NCBI RefSeq assembly: GCF_026914185.1
Contig: NC_070566.1
Span: 5,022,001-5,086,000, forward strand
Length of the DNA: 64,000 nucleotides
DNA from: Puccinia triticina
Taxonomy: Eukaryota; Basidiomycota; Pucciniomycetes; Pucciniales; Pucciniaceae
Direction of reading: 5' to 3'
The stretch's first letter is position 1, and every line of letters starts with the position of its first letter. Under the pieces are notes generated by a model. It was not told the DNA's origin. It searched no databases and saw nothing but the letters and a program-made list of their open reading frames with translations. This document shows positions 34,166 through 45,357 of the stretch, piece after piece. The position numbers and the translations under genes are program-made.

Positions 34166-34412
34166 CACTGCAAAAATAACTTGGTCAACTGCTTGCAGTT
34201 GACATGCAGGATACTCAAGCCAAGCTGCCATTGTAACTCCACATGAATGCAGAAGTGCCTTTGTTGGCACAGTTACTGTGCAAGGTGCACAGTGACTGTG
34301 CATTGAAGCTTGGGTTGAGTCAAACCTTGATTAAGGCTGGTGCAACACCACAAGCTTCCTCAGAGTTGCCGCATGTCAACTGCTCACAGTTGACACAGTT
34401 TTTTTTGCAGTG
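34166..34412. mobile_element. 247-bp MITE, CACTA-like ends
   Basis: Starts CACTGCAAAAATAACTTGG and ends TTTTTTTTGCAGTG. Inverted repeats of about 40 bases include GTCAACTGCTTGCAGTTGAC, itself a small palindrome. Flanked by exact TAT at 34163-34165 and 34413-34415. CACTG ends with a 3-bp duplication fit the CACTA superfamily. Confidence 0.85.
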
Positions 34413-34619
34413 TATCAGTCTAATCTGAGCAGGGATCAAATTCTACATGATCAGTAAGAAAAGCAGCATGACCAAGTAATAAAAGACAACCGTTGTAAGT
34501 GTAACAAGCATGAGTGTGAGGATACAATGTTTCAAGAGAGTCTGTGTAGAGAGGCAGAGGGAAGTGAAAACCCAACAAGACGTCATGAGTTCAATTCCCT
34601 GTCATTAAATTAATATTGT

Positions 34620-35238
34620 ACCTTTTACTTCCGGCCATTGATTGGACACACTCTACATAAATACAGCTCATCATTACTTCACTTCATTGTTACATTTCAT
34701 AATTGCTCATCTTCAGACTTTGTTAAATTGTGCTCATCATGTGTTCCCTCTTTTTGTATTTCACCACATATATACTCCTCTCTAGATGTTGTATCCCCAC
34801 ATGCATTTTCTATCCCATACACCTTGTATGAACTTTTACCCCCACTATTAGATTCATCTTCATCAGTACACCTTTTGTCACACCATTAGATATCATTGTC
34901 ATTCACACATCCTATACACTTTCACACATACCAGAAATATATCCCCCTGCATATATAATTCACATTTGCACATCCCATTTCATCTTTTCCCCCATTAATC
35001 CTCCTCTCCTCCTCATACACTACAGGTACAAGTAGTCAGCTCATAGTATTAGTCAGTCTAAGATTATAGTAGACAAGCCACACCTTTCTTCTTTTTCTTA
35101 GTGTTACAATCATCCCCAGTAGTATTTATCAGGAAGGCAGCTCTTATATCAGCATCCTTAGCATAGCTTAGATTAGTACTGGTGTAGTTATACATTTCCC
35201 TTCCCAGCTCTATTCTCCCATTTGAGTAGTTCCACACC
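34620..35238. repeat. LTR of an LTR retrotransposon (same family as 50789-51718)
   Basis: The last 200 bases match the reverse complement of the solo LTR at 50789-51718, for example CACACCTTTCTTCTTTTTCT, CAGGAAGGCAGC, AGCTCTATTCTCCC and the terminus GAGTAGTTCCACA. The outer (left) end is not clear. A Gypsy integrase fragment starts immediately after. Confidence 0.6.
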
Positions 35239-36540
35239 TGGAGGAAAGGACAGTTTCAAGGCAGTTCTTGTAGTCATTGATAGGTTCTCCAAATGGGCCC
35301 GGTTTCCGCCTTGCTACAAGGACAATACTGCCTTGCATTAGAGATGGCCAGTGGGTACCCGTTTGGCGGTACCCGGAACCCGTTGGCGGGTACCCGCCAC
35401 TCCCCTTTGAGTACCCGTCCGCAGGTGCCGTGTACGGGTCCGGGTATGCAATTTGGGCCGGAAAATCACTGGGTACCCGGGTACCAAACAGGTACCCGCC
35501 ATTGTCAGCAGTGGATGGCCGGCCATGAACCAACTCAATGGCCGGCCATCAACCAACTCAATGGCCGGCCATCAACACTCAATGGCCGGCCATTGAGTGG
35601 GGTACATACCCCGCTTGATGACCGGACATCAAGCGGAGTACACGCCCCGCTTGATGACTGGACATCAAGCGGAGTACACACCCTGCTTGATGACCGGACA
35701 TCAAGCAGGATACACATCTCACTTGATGGCCGGTGCACTCCATGACCAGCAATTGAGTGGGATGCGCACTCAATGACCATTGACCGGTCACTGAGTACAC
35801 ACCCCGCTCAATGAACGGTCATCGAGTGGAGTACACACCCTTGATGACCGGCCATCGTTGAGCGGAGTACACAGCTCCCCATCCCAGGCAATGACCGGAC
35901 ATTGAGTAGGGTGATTACGATGGCCGGTCACTGAGCGGGGTGTGTACTCTGCTTGATGACCGGCCTACACCCCCACTTGATGGCCAGTCATTGGGTTGAG
36001 TGCGCATCCCACTCAATGGCTGGTCCTCAAGTGGGATGTGCACCCCGCTCAATGTGTGGTCATCAAGAGGGGTGTGTACTGCGCTCGATGACCGGCCATT
36101 GAGAGGGGTGTGTACATACCCCACTTGATCGGTCACCAGTGCGGTACCCGCGGTACCCGCCTCAAGTACCGCCGGTACCCGTTGGCTGGTGCCGTGTCCA
36201 GGTCCGGGTGTCCAAAATTGGTGAAATTCACAGAAAGTACCCGCACCCGTCGCGGGTACCCAGACCCGTTTGGCTATCTCTACCTTGGATGTAGCACTGA
36301 TCTTCTGGAACTCAATCATACATGATGTGGGCTGTCCCAAGGTTATAATTACAGACTGCAATCAGAAGTTCACCTCAGAATTGTGGCAGAGTTTGTTTCA
36401 GCTGGTGAGGACTAAGTTATCTTTCTCAACAGACAGAGTGTGTTTTAACACACTCCTATTGGAAAACTCAAGCATGCCAAGAATGGTATTTGCCTCTGGA
36501 TTGATGCACGATGGAAACTTTAAGTATCTGTGAGGCTTGG
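35239..36540 (+). pseudogene. Gypsy-type integrase fragment split by a DNA element
   Basis: The first half (35240-35338) encodes KDSFKAVLVVIDRFSKWA and CYKDNTA, the start of a Ty3/Gypsy integrase core with its second-Asp region next. The second half (36283-36420) resumes ALIFWNSIIHDVGCPKVIIT, then FTSELWQSLFQ. The two halves are separated by the 944-bp element at 35339-36282. After LSFSTD the frame leaves the family consensus. No reverse transcriptase or gag is nearby. Confidence 0.75.
35339..36282. mobile_element. 944-bp nonautonomous element of the GGTACC/GATGACCGG family, hAT-like
   Basis: Ends TAGAGATGGCCA (left) and TAGAGATAGCCA (complemented right), followed on both sides by GGGTACCC-rich sequence. 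Flanks are CCTTGCAT (35331-35338) and CCTTGGAT (36283-36290), an 8-bp duplication with one mismatch, as in hAT elements. The core (35510-36130) is an array of GATGACCGG, GGCCGGCCAT and TACACACCCCGCT words in alternating orientation. No coding capacity. Confidence 0.75.
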
Positions 36541-37764
36541 TATGAGCAGTATGGTGCCAACACAGGTGATTTCCATCATTCAAAGCCCCCCCCCTCCCCT
36601 CTGACCAAGCCAAATGCCAATTGACCCTCTCCTCCCTTTTTCACCAAACCTAGCCAATTAGGCACCCCCCTCCCCTGTAAGTGCTTCACTTGACAAGGTT
36701 TGAGGGCAAGGACAAGGGCACGAGGGGCAAGGGGCAGCTTCTAGAACCTCTGTATGTTTATTGCAGGGGAGGTGGAGCTCTAGCTTAACAAAGCCTCTTG
36801 GGCGGAGGGTCCGGGGGACCCCGCCCAGAGGGCTCTCTGCAGGAGAGGCTTATGAGTTATGTCTTGATTTAAGCAGGAGCAGAAAGGATCTGCTAGAATA
36901 AAAATCCCAACCAATATAAAAAAACTGAATACACAGAGTTGTAGGTTCTGTTCTTGCAAGGAATTTGAGCCACTTATCTATCTTGTAGCCAGAAAAACAA
37001 CTCTTGGAGTCCCAGACAAGTGGAGCCTCATTTGGAAGACTTGTGCATTTTTGATCTTTCAAAAAGGTCAACAGATTGAGATGGAAAAAATCTGAGTTGA
37101 CCAAATTGTAGAGAAAGAAACGTAGCATAGGGTACATCTAGGGCATATTGGTGGAGAGGCTGGGGGAGGAGCTATAAAAATTTTAAAAACCTCTCAGCCA
37201 AATGAACTTTCTGCTCCCGCGTAAAATTTGGGATAATGCACAAGTCCCTCCCTGCGGGAGGGGTGGCTTCGCCGCCAGCCACAGAGCTCCCACCAGGGGG
37301 GACTTGTGTTAATTTAGGGTGGAGCTAGCTTGGGGGAAGTCTCAGTACTTCCCTCTATATACAACTTCTTAGCAGAGAGGACAGAAGGGGAAGAGAGAGA
37401 AGGGAAAGGGAGGCTACTCTCCTAGCTCGGGGGAAGTCTCAGTACTTCCCTGAAAAGCTAGGAGGGAGCGGGAAAGGAGGGACTAAGTATGCGGTTGATG
37501 TTGGTCCGTGACACCTGAGTGATACTTTCTGTGAGTTTGCGGGAGCCGCGGCTCACATCCCCCCTTTATTATTTCACTCAAAAAATCACCACCTCAATGT
37601 AACCCAATCCAATACAATAGAGAAGAGGCGCAGGTTGATCTCCTGGCCCCCCCTTGCCCCTACTAGCAGTGGAACCCAATTTGGCCAAAGAAGTTGAAGA
37701 ATTACTTGCTGGATCAACTGAATTGAGGTTTTAAAAAAGAAAAATCAATCAAAGTGGTGGTATT
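36541..37764. other. noncoding with hairpins and a split direct repeat
   Basis: A hairpin at about 36796-36836 is built on GGCGGAGGGTCC and GGGGACCCCGCC. A second at 37238-37310 has arms CACAAGTCCCTCC and GGGGGGACTTGTG with an inner TGGCTTCGCCGCCAGCCA. The word GGGGGAAGTCTCAGTACTTC occurs at about 37331 and 37428, about 97 bases apart. These could be terminal repeats of the DIRS-like element that follows, since that class has split direct or inverted repeats. Confidence 0.4.
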
Positions 37765-38422
37765 GTGAAGTTGGTGAGCTCTGCCAGTGCCCCCAAAATA
37801 TTCAAGTCCAGCTCTTATCAAACTTTTACAATGCAGGTCCCTGATTACACTGGACAGGCGGGTGGAGTCAAGCTGCAGGATTGGCAGGGGCCCCAAGGGG
37901 TGCCCAACTTGGGTGATGGCACCCAATTTGTAAGTATCTTACCAATCATTTTCCCCGGCCCCCATCATAACCCCCATTTCCCCCCAGCCAATCTTCTTAG
38001 AATTGGTCCCCATCTGTTTGAACAAAATTCAGCTGATCCTTTGAGGCCCCAAAAGTTTCAAACATTTCCTATCTGATATTGATGTTATTTTCCAAAGAAT
38101 GCCAGGGGGATTTTCTAGCCTTCCCCAGAAAATTGATTTCACCCCAGAAGGTCTCCTTGTGACCAATTGGATACTGAAGGTGGAGGAGAAGTGTGAGTCA
38201 ATTAAATTTGGGCTGATGGGCTTTGTTTTAGTGCCAGATTTTTTCCAAAGGGCGGCCAGCCATCTCAACAAGGGAGGGCTGTTACATTACCTGTAATTGG
38301 GAGAATAACTGTAATTTAACTGGTAGTTACTAATATCTTAATTTTACTTAAGGTATCTGCCACAGAAAAAGGCCTCATTTTTTTCTAGTTACATTACCCA
38401 GATCTTTCCAACAAAATGGGGT

Positions 38423-38854
38423 ATGTTACAGATTTGCCCAATTCTGGGTAATTTAGCCTTACCTTCCAAGGGAGATGTCTATTTGTGGCTATTTGGTTCA
38501 ATATTAGTACATATTGGGCTCAAGTTGGGTTCAAACAGCTACAGGAAGTTTGAAGAGACCAATTTACCCAAGAACCCCTATGCAAAGGGGGGTCCTAGGA
38601 AGACTTTGGACACGGTAACCGGTCAAGATCCAACAAAAGCCAAGAATCAGTCTGGTAACACAAACGGGAAAGGACACGGGGGTAATCACCAGTCAACCAG
38701 CAAGGCCAGTCCCCCCCGGAGCGTGGGCAAGGATCTGGACGCCAGGCGCGGTCCCAAGGATACAACAACTGGGGTGCCGACAGAGGAGGCGATTGAGGCA
38801 ACAATTGGGGCGGGGATTGAGCAAGCAGAAAGGAGACAGGAACCGCTTTGTTGA
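38423..38854 (+). pseudogene. DIRS-like element, gag-like C-terminal part
   Basis: The open frame ends in a basic, polar, Gly/Lys/Ser-rich stretch (NLPKNPYAKGGPRKTLDTV, then NQSGNTNGKGHGGNHQ). This position and composition suit the gag tail upstream of the reverse transcriptase at 39054. Pieces near 37765-38290 may be earlier gag sequence in broken frames. The assignment rests mainly on position. Confidence 0.45.
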
Positions 38855-39053
38855 CACCATCATTGTTGTCTAGCCCCATACCCCCCAAATTTTGTTGTTG
38901 AGGTCCGGGTGTGAGCAACCTACCAGGAAGCTCAACCCAACCCCCTCCTTTTTCCAGCAGGCGGGGGTGTAACCCCAAAGGATACACTATACCCAATACT
39001 ATGTGTATATTTTCTTCTGTTTAGAATAGTCATCTAATGAGTTTCATGCTTGT

Positions 39054-40768
39054 ATGTCCACAATCCATAGCCAGATGCATAACAACACACCGGGCCACAT
39101 TGTGCCACCCAAGGCTCATAAGATAGTGAGGAAAACTGAAAGCAAGGAAATTAAGGGACCCTCCGCACATAGGTGGCCAACAAAAGTAAGCTATGAGATT
39201 AACTTGGAAGAGTGGGAAAAGGTGCTCCGCAAGTGGGAGCTGTTACCACAATTTGCAGATGTGCTAGAAGGCTTCACCAGGGGGTTCGATCAGGGTAATG
39301 GTATTCCTAACCACACAATTGAAACTCTAGACGGCTTTTACTCCCCACAAAATCACGACTCAGCCCTCCAGGCGCAAGCCAAAATTGAGGATTCAATAAG
39401 GAAAGAAATTGATGCCGGAAGAATGTTTGGCCCCTTCAGCCCAGAAGAAGCGCTACAGCACTTCCCTTTCTTCCAAACCAGCCCCTTAGGAGCTGTGATT
39501 AATGGTGGCAGCTCTCTCTGGCCAATTAATGACCTGTCATTCCCGCATGGACACCAAGAAATTCTTTTGTTGATTCAGAAGACTTCTTGACAACGTGGGA
39601 TGACCTCAACGCTGTGGCAAAATTCATCCAAGAGCTCAAAGAACTGGTAATTCTTGCAATATTTGACTGGGAGAAGGCTTACCACCAAATCCCAACGGCA
39701 CCAGACCAGTGGCCCTTTCTGATGACAAGAGCCTTTGACAACAAGATGATTCTGGATACAAGAATTTTGCTTGGAGGCATTGCTGGATGCGGCTTGTTTG
39801 GGTGACCGGCCAACACATGGAAACTGTTGATTTTAAGGAGTTTGACGTGATGACCATCTTCAGATGGGTTGACAACAACATGTTTGTGAAGAGCACTCAA
39901 TCCAATGTTCAGATGGAAGACATAGTAAAGCGGAAAATGGAGCTAGGAGTGAAGACTAATCAAGAGAAGCTCTCCCCGTTCCTCCAAGAACAGAAGTATG
40001 TAGGATTCATTTGGAATGGATTCTACAAGACAGTCCGCCTGCCCAAGGATAAAGTAGCAAAACAAATCACGCAGATCCAAGTTTTCCTTGAACTGGGAGC
40101 AAAATTTAGATATAGCGAAGTCAAAATCCTGGTGGGCTGCCTTAACCACGTTTTGTATGTACTCCCCCAGTTGCGCTGCTACCTCTGCAGCCTCTACAAG
40201 TTGATGATTGAGTGGATAGACAGACGGTCATATTGACCGGTCCTGGAAGACGTTAACAAGGACTTGCATGAATGACTATACACCCTAGGAAACTTCAAAT
40301 CAAGAAGATTGATAGCAAATCCCAATCCAACAGAGATTGGGAGGGTGGGTAATGTGTCCACTAGCTTTGGGATAGGCGTGTTTATTGGGCGCAAATGGGC
40401 CCAATTCTGTCTCCATTCAATAGAGAAGCTGGGAAGAGGGTTAGTTGAAAACTCTGAAGAAGAGCGTATCGCAAGGCTAGAAACAATAGCGGTCAGACTG
40501 GGACTAATGATGCTAATCAGGAGATCGGTGCCAAGAAGAGCAAGAATTTCATTGTCTGGACAGACAACTCAACAACCAATTCCGTGATCACCAAAAGGAT
40601 GTCGGGAGACAGATTTGTAAACGCAGAATGGAAGATTATCCAAAAGATGCTAATTGAACATCAGATTAATCTAGTGGCAAAAAGAGTTGTGTCAGTGGAA
40701 AACCGCGCCAAGGTACTCTCCAGAGGAATCCGAGAAGGCCATAGAACCATAGATCAAATGTACATTAC
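39054..40768 (+). pseudogene. DIRS-like reverse transcriptase / RNase H, frameshifted
   Basis: Pieces in three frames: WPINDLSFPHGHQE, TTWDDLNAVAKFIQEL, LAIFDWEKAYHQIPTAPDQW, then ILLGGIAGCGLFG, FRWVDNNMFVKS (the catalytic YxDD-equivalent loop, here VDN) and LGVKTNQEKLSPF, YVGFIWNG. An RNase H-like end follows with WTDNSTTNSVITKRMSGD and VVSVENRAKVLSRGIREG. The aspartate-to-asparagine change in the VDD loop and several frame changes argue against activity. The coding end is interrupted at 40768 by the LTR element and resumes after 44021: across the junction the frame reads QMYIT then VPHDLEELIIQVDH and a stop near 44070. No tyrosine recombinase was found. Confidence 0.7.
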
Positions 40769-41127
40769 TGTCAGCCTGCAAGTAAATACAACATACCTCC
40801 AGCAAGTTAATGTTATATTTTCTACACAGTCTACAATAGTTATCTCCCCAGTTACTCTACCTTTACTTCATTATGGTCATAATATGCTTGTATAGAGTTA
40901 GTCAATTCATCATCTCTATATTAGTTGTACCTTGTTCATTTCTATGTTCCCCAGAAATCCAAGACAAGACAACATCATATCAACTTTCCTCCTCATCTTC
41001 AGATACATACTCAAATCACTGTCTCAAGATTGCCAGTTCACAATAAATATCCAAATCACTGTCAGAACACCGGCTTTGGATCTCTCACATCATCAACCGA
41101 CTGTCGCACTAGAGACGCCGGCTGACA
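40769..41127 (+). repeat. left LTR
   Basis: 359 bases, TG...CA termini with an 8-base inverted end TGTCAGCC/GGCTGACA. It differs from the right copy at about five sites; three are A here against G in a CG pair there. Confidence 0.92.
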
Positions 41128-41752
41128 ATTGGCGACCACCCCATTGTACCTGTGCACCTGGATAAGCCCTGTGCAGAAGGAACTCGACATCCCAGTCCAG
41201 CTCAAAGATTTTTTTGCGGATTCTTGATCCACAAATCAAACAACAGCTGTCATCGTTGGAAAACCATCCTAGTTTTTGGTTAGCTGTAAACCATTGTTGT
41301 CGTTGTTGGACATCAAGTTCGATCTTGACATCTCAATTTTTGTGTTTTGTTTATCATCAAACCATCACCGCCGTCGTTTTTGGTTAGCGGCCGGAACCCT
41401 CAGCCTTCTTTTGATTGTCGTATCGGACAAACGGATAGCCAAACTTCTCTTATTCATCTTGGTTGAAGCCGTATTTTTCTATCGGACAACCTCTCTTCAA
41501 TTTTCTTTAGCTTCAAATCACCTGCAATCACTTTGGTTTTTGGGTTTGCCGAGTTCATCAACACCTGGCCTTTGCCCTCAATATAAAACATTCTCTCCTC
41601 AGCTCTGGCTTTCTTTTTTGGACGACTCATCACTCTGTCATTATTTTTTACTGCTTCAGTCATGACCATTGAGGAGGAGATTGCATTGATTTGACTACAA
41701 CTCGCAAGACTCCAAACTCAGCTTGTAAATTTTGAGATAGGACGAAGAGCAA

Positions 41753-42485
41753 CCTAATGTAATGATGTTTGAATCTGAGCAAACAACGATGACCTGACAA
41801 GCTTAATGAACCCAGCAACACACCTAATGTAATGATGTTTGAATCTGAGCAAACAACGATGACCTGACAAGCTTAATGAACCCAGCAACACACCTGCGAT
41901 GGCGCAGGAGTTATTTGTGTTTGATTTTAATGTTTTTGATGAGAGTGGTGAGGGACGCGCGCAAGAGATGATTATGTTAGTCTCTTCCTCACGAGTATAA
42001 TGATGTAAACGCGTGAGTTATATTTCTTGTGATAAAAGGAGAACAATGAGAAAAATTGTGAAATGAACAAAATAGCGAACCTAATGTAATGATGTTTGAA
42101 TCTGAGCAAACAACGATGACCTGACAAGCTTAATGAACCCAGCAACACACCTACACGAAGATTTGGAAAAGGATAAGGAAAACAAGGAGAAAATATTAGA
42201 TTGATCAATAAGTACATAAATGATAGAAAGTATGAGAGTCATACCTGCAATGGCGCAGGAGTTATTTGTGTTTGATTTTAATGTTTTTGATGAGAGTGGT
42301 GAGGGACGCGCGCAAGAGATGATTATGTCTATGTTGGAAGAAAAGAAAAGAGTGGGAGGAGTAGAATGGGGAAGAGGAAGGTTTGCGGTTAGTTTGGACG
42401 ATACAAAATCTTGATGGTGTTAGTGAAAGATTGATTTTTGCTTACTAGTCTCTTCCTCACGAGTATAATGATGTAAACGCGTGAG
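41753..42485. repeat. local duplications inside the LTR element
   Basis: ACCTAATGTAATGATGTTTG begins a unit of about 70 bases present at 41752, 41822 and 42079. GATGGCGCAGGAGTTATTTG or its one-base variant begins an 80-base unit at about 41898 and 42250. TAGTCTCTTCCTCACGAGTA occurs at 41978 and 42447. The copies are nearly identical and interleaved, as if a captured segment had been shuffled during reverse transcription. Confidence 0.75.
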
Positions 42486-42572
42486 GAAAAGACCAGCAAG
42501 GTTGGCCGCGCAGGGGAATTCTTTTGGTGGCGATGGAAAAACGCGGTTAGGGTTGCGACCGGTACTTTTTCA

Positions 42573-43575
42573 GATGCTGGTGAGAATTGGAGTTTACTTG
42601 CTGCGTATTCATAATCAAATCCGGGGTATTCATAATCTAACACAGCTGAGTTCTCTCGAATCGAAATTGAAGCCAATCGGGTCAAAGTCAACCTCCCAAC
42701 TGAAATCAGGAACTTCTGTCGCTTGTAATCCACCTAGTCGGAGGGCTGTCTTGAATGTAGCAGCTTCTGAAAGAAAATCGAGATCAGCTACAAATCATGA
42801 TTCTAGAACTCTTCGCAGCCGCTCGTACAAGGTGATGCGGCATTTGATCAATGTTGTAGACACGTCGAACGTCGAACACATTGGAAATACGCTCGGGAGG
42901 CCTTCCCTTCGCGGACAGACACAGAGCATCGATCTTGCTCCATCCACTCGATTGGTAGCTAAACCCAAAACTCAACTGATGACCATATCAAAGCCAACAG
43001 CGGGAGACAAGTCGACTGCCGCATGCCGATTGGTGCCTAACTTGAAAAAAGTCAGCTCTTCCCAGCCATCAGCTCTACGACCGACCGCGAGTGCCAATCA
43101 TGTTCAGAATACGACCTCAATCCCGGCTGCTGCCAAGATCACTGTAGAACCGTTCCGCTTGTTCCCCAAAGGGGCTCGATTGCGCGAACTTGTCAAATCC
43201 GAGTTTCAAGGGCTCTGTCTCCCTTCAGACAAGCGACTAGATTCAGATTACTGGTTTCAACCCGATCGATTCAAATGCTCAGCAGATACTGTTAGGAGGC
43301 GAGCGTACAAGCTGATTAAGAGAGGGAACGCCGGCTTATGGAAGTGGGATGAAAAGGGTCAAACAGCCTGCTACACTGCCATGAAGAAACGCGACCCAGA
43401 CTGTCAGAAATCAACTTTTCGCGCTGATTTCTCTGGATGGGCTACAATTAAGGTGGAAGGATTGCCGCCCCCTTTGATAAAGAATCTACCAGCACAAATA
43501 TTGAAGACTTCGAAGCACTTTCAGTGGTATTGGTACAAGGACCGCTGGCTCTTATTTTCGCTTCACAAGACATGA
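42573..43575 (+). CDS. unknown protein carried by the LTR element
   Basis: The frame is open from 42481, with the first ATG at 42573, giving about 333 residues. The N-terminal two thirds are basic and Ser/Thr/Arg-rich (SRTLRSRSYKVMRHLINVVD). The C-terminal third is more ordered and aromatic (LDSDYWFQPDRFKCSADTVR, LWKWDEKGQTACYTAMKK, HFQWYWYKDRWLLFSLH). No retroviral motif is present: there is no Cys knuckle, DSG protease, reverse transcriptase or integrase signature. I do not recognise it. An upstream piece at 42220-42414 could be an earlier exon. The uninterrupted frame in a recently inserted element (LTRs about 98.6% identical) suggests a captured host gene or an accessory element gene. Confidence 0.55.
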
Positions 43576-43662
43576 TAGGGATCTTCTTTTTCCCCCCTTT
43601 TTTTTTTTTTTTTTTTTTTACATCCATTCTTTTTTTTTCCTGTTTTTTTTGGTGGTAGCAAA

Positions 43663-44021
43663 TGTCAGCCTGCAAGTAAATACAACATACCTCCAGCAAG
43701 TTAATGTTATATTTTCTACACAGTCTACAATAGTTATCTCCCCAGTTAATCTACCTTTACTTCATTATGGTCATAATATGCTTGTATAGAGTTAGTCAAT
43801 TCATCATCTCTATATTAGTTGTACCTTGTTCATTTCTATGTTCCCCAGAAATCCAAGACAAGACAACATCATATCAACTTTCCTCCTCATCTTCAGATAC
43901 ATACTCGAATCACTGTCTCAAGATTGCCAGTTCACGATAAATATCCGAATCACTGTCAGAACACCGGCTTTGGATCTCTCACATCATCAACCGACTGTCG
44001 CACTAGAGACACCGGCTGACA
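43663..44021 (+). repeat. right LTR
   Basis: 359 bases, same ends as the left copy. A T-rich stretch of about 25 bases and GGTGGTAGCAAA precede it, in the place of a polypurine tract. Confidence 0.92.
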
Positions 44022-44026
44022 ATTAC

Positions 44027-44678
44027 GGTTCCACATGATCTAGAAGAACTAATCATACAAGTAGATCATTAGGATGAAATGACAATACCAACCTAGGAAT
44101 AGGAAAGCAGGAATGGGTGATACAGCTGCTGAGGGAGAGATGGAGGCACGGAGCCAGGCTCAGACAAATCTCAGTTACGGGAGCGGGCTCCTGCCTTGGG
44201 GAGAGATCTCTGCGCTAAGGCCAGAGATCCCAATCTCTTTTGAGTACAAGTTTCTAGGATAGAGTCATGAACTATTTCTCCAAAGGAAAGCCATCCCTTC
44301 CCTTCCTAGAAGAAGGACACCTGACCCTGACACGTAAGCACAAGGCAAAGGGAGAACACAAAAGAAAAAGAAACTACTCCCCTCAGCCCGTACCAGGTGA
44401 ACTTGGGGACCTATTGTGATAGCTCCTGGGTTTATCCAAGCGCTCTAAGTTAAGGCGCTGAAATTTACAGAGGAAATTACTCTAGAGGTGAGGCAGTTCT
44501 TCCACCTCCCTCCACTGGCAAATGACCAGCCAAAAAATGGAAAGGGCTGTCTATTGATTTGTCAAAAAAAAACTTGAAATTCTTGCCTCTTTCACTTGCA
44601 GTGCGCGAAGCGTTTGGAGATGCGCGCACTGCACAGTGCGCGACAAGCTTTTTGCAGTGCGCAAAGTACATCCATTAA
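44027..44678. other. DIRS-like element tail and TGCAGTGCGC-rich sequence
   Basis: The first 45 bases complete the DIRS-like frame. From 44150 to 44460 there is noncoding sequence. From 44590 to 44670 the word GCAGTGCGC and its complement occur several times, a probable fragment of another small repeat. Confidence 0.4.
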
Positions 44679-44971
44679 GAGCATCCTTACCGGTCGAGCT
44701 ATGTTGGCGCAAGTTTTGACTCGCAGCTGTTGCAAACTAACTTAGCGACAGCAATTCAGCCGTATCGGTTCGGCTTGCGCGGGGTGGAGCTGAGTGGTGG
44801 GCGCGGGAAATGGCAGTTAGCTTTGAGCTAACCGTCACTAAATGTAGTGACGGTTAGCTGAAATTCAAGCTTCTCACTAATTTAGCTTGGGCTTAGCTAC
44901 ACCCGGTGTGGTTGAGATTGGTGGCTAAACTAGCTAATTTCGAGCTAAACTAGGCACCGGTAAGGATGCTC
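44679..44971. mobile_element. 293-bp MITE, PIF/Harbinger-like
   Basis: Ends GAGCATCCTTACCGGT and ACCGGTAAGGATGCTC are exact inverted repeats, flanked by TAA at 44676-44678 and 44972-44974, the 3-bp target typical of PIF/Harbinger. The centre holds a near-perfect hairpin GTTAGC...GTCACTA / TAGTGAC...GCTAAC. Noncoding. Confidence 0.88.
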
Positions 44972-44974
44972 TAA

Positions 44975-45357
44975 TAAACTTGGCTAATCATTCTTGCCAA
45001 CTGATTTTCAACCCCTGTAGCCATTCCCATGACTTCAGGTCTGTTCTGCAATGAAAAATGTGGTGCCAAATACTTCAGCACACCCCCTGTACATCAAGGT
45101 ATATAATTAGTCAACAACAACACCAGAATCCTTGTGGGCCCCCAAATTTACTAATTGGGCACACAGCACCCGTCATCTGAAGGAAGAAACGTACAAGTGT
45201 GAATTGATGGTCAGATAATGGTCTGAGTGGTTTCTTGAACTGGGCAGGGAGAAATTGGCGTTTCGTGCATGCTCAATTAAAAACTTTGGATCATGTCTCA
45301 CATATACCAACATCATAAAAAAGTCCTGCAAAAGAATGAAATAAGCATGTAAGACTT
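44975..45357. other. noncoding, no gene seen
   Basis: Nothing recognised. It is the probable 3-prime flank of the SET gene. Confidence 0.4.

Larger units (their letters stand above)
40769..44021 (+). mobile_element. LTR retroelement without gag-pol, carrying one unknown gene
   Basis: Two 359-bp direct repeats (40769-41127 and 43663-44021), each starting TGTCAGCC and ending GGCTGACA, differ at about five positions. The element is flanked by exact ATTAC (40764-40768 and 44022-44026). AATTGGCGACC just after the left LTR is a plausible primer-binding site. The 2.5-kb interior has no reverse transcriptase, integrase or protease; it has local duplications and an unrelated open frame at 42573-43575. 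It must rely on proteins from another element. Confidence 0.92.

Noticed and set aside
41276..41665. 129-codon hydrophobic frame in the LTR element
   Set aside because: Leader sequence after the primer-binding site; composition is Ser/Leu/Phe-rich from CTT and TTC words and it matches no domain.
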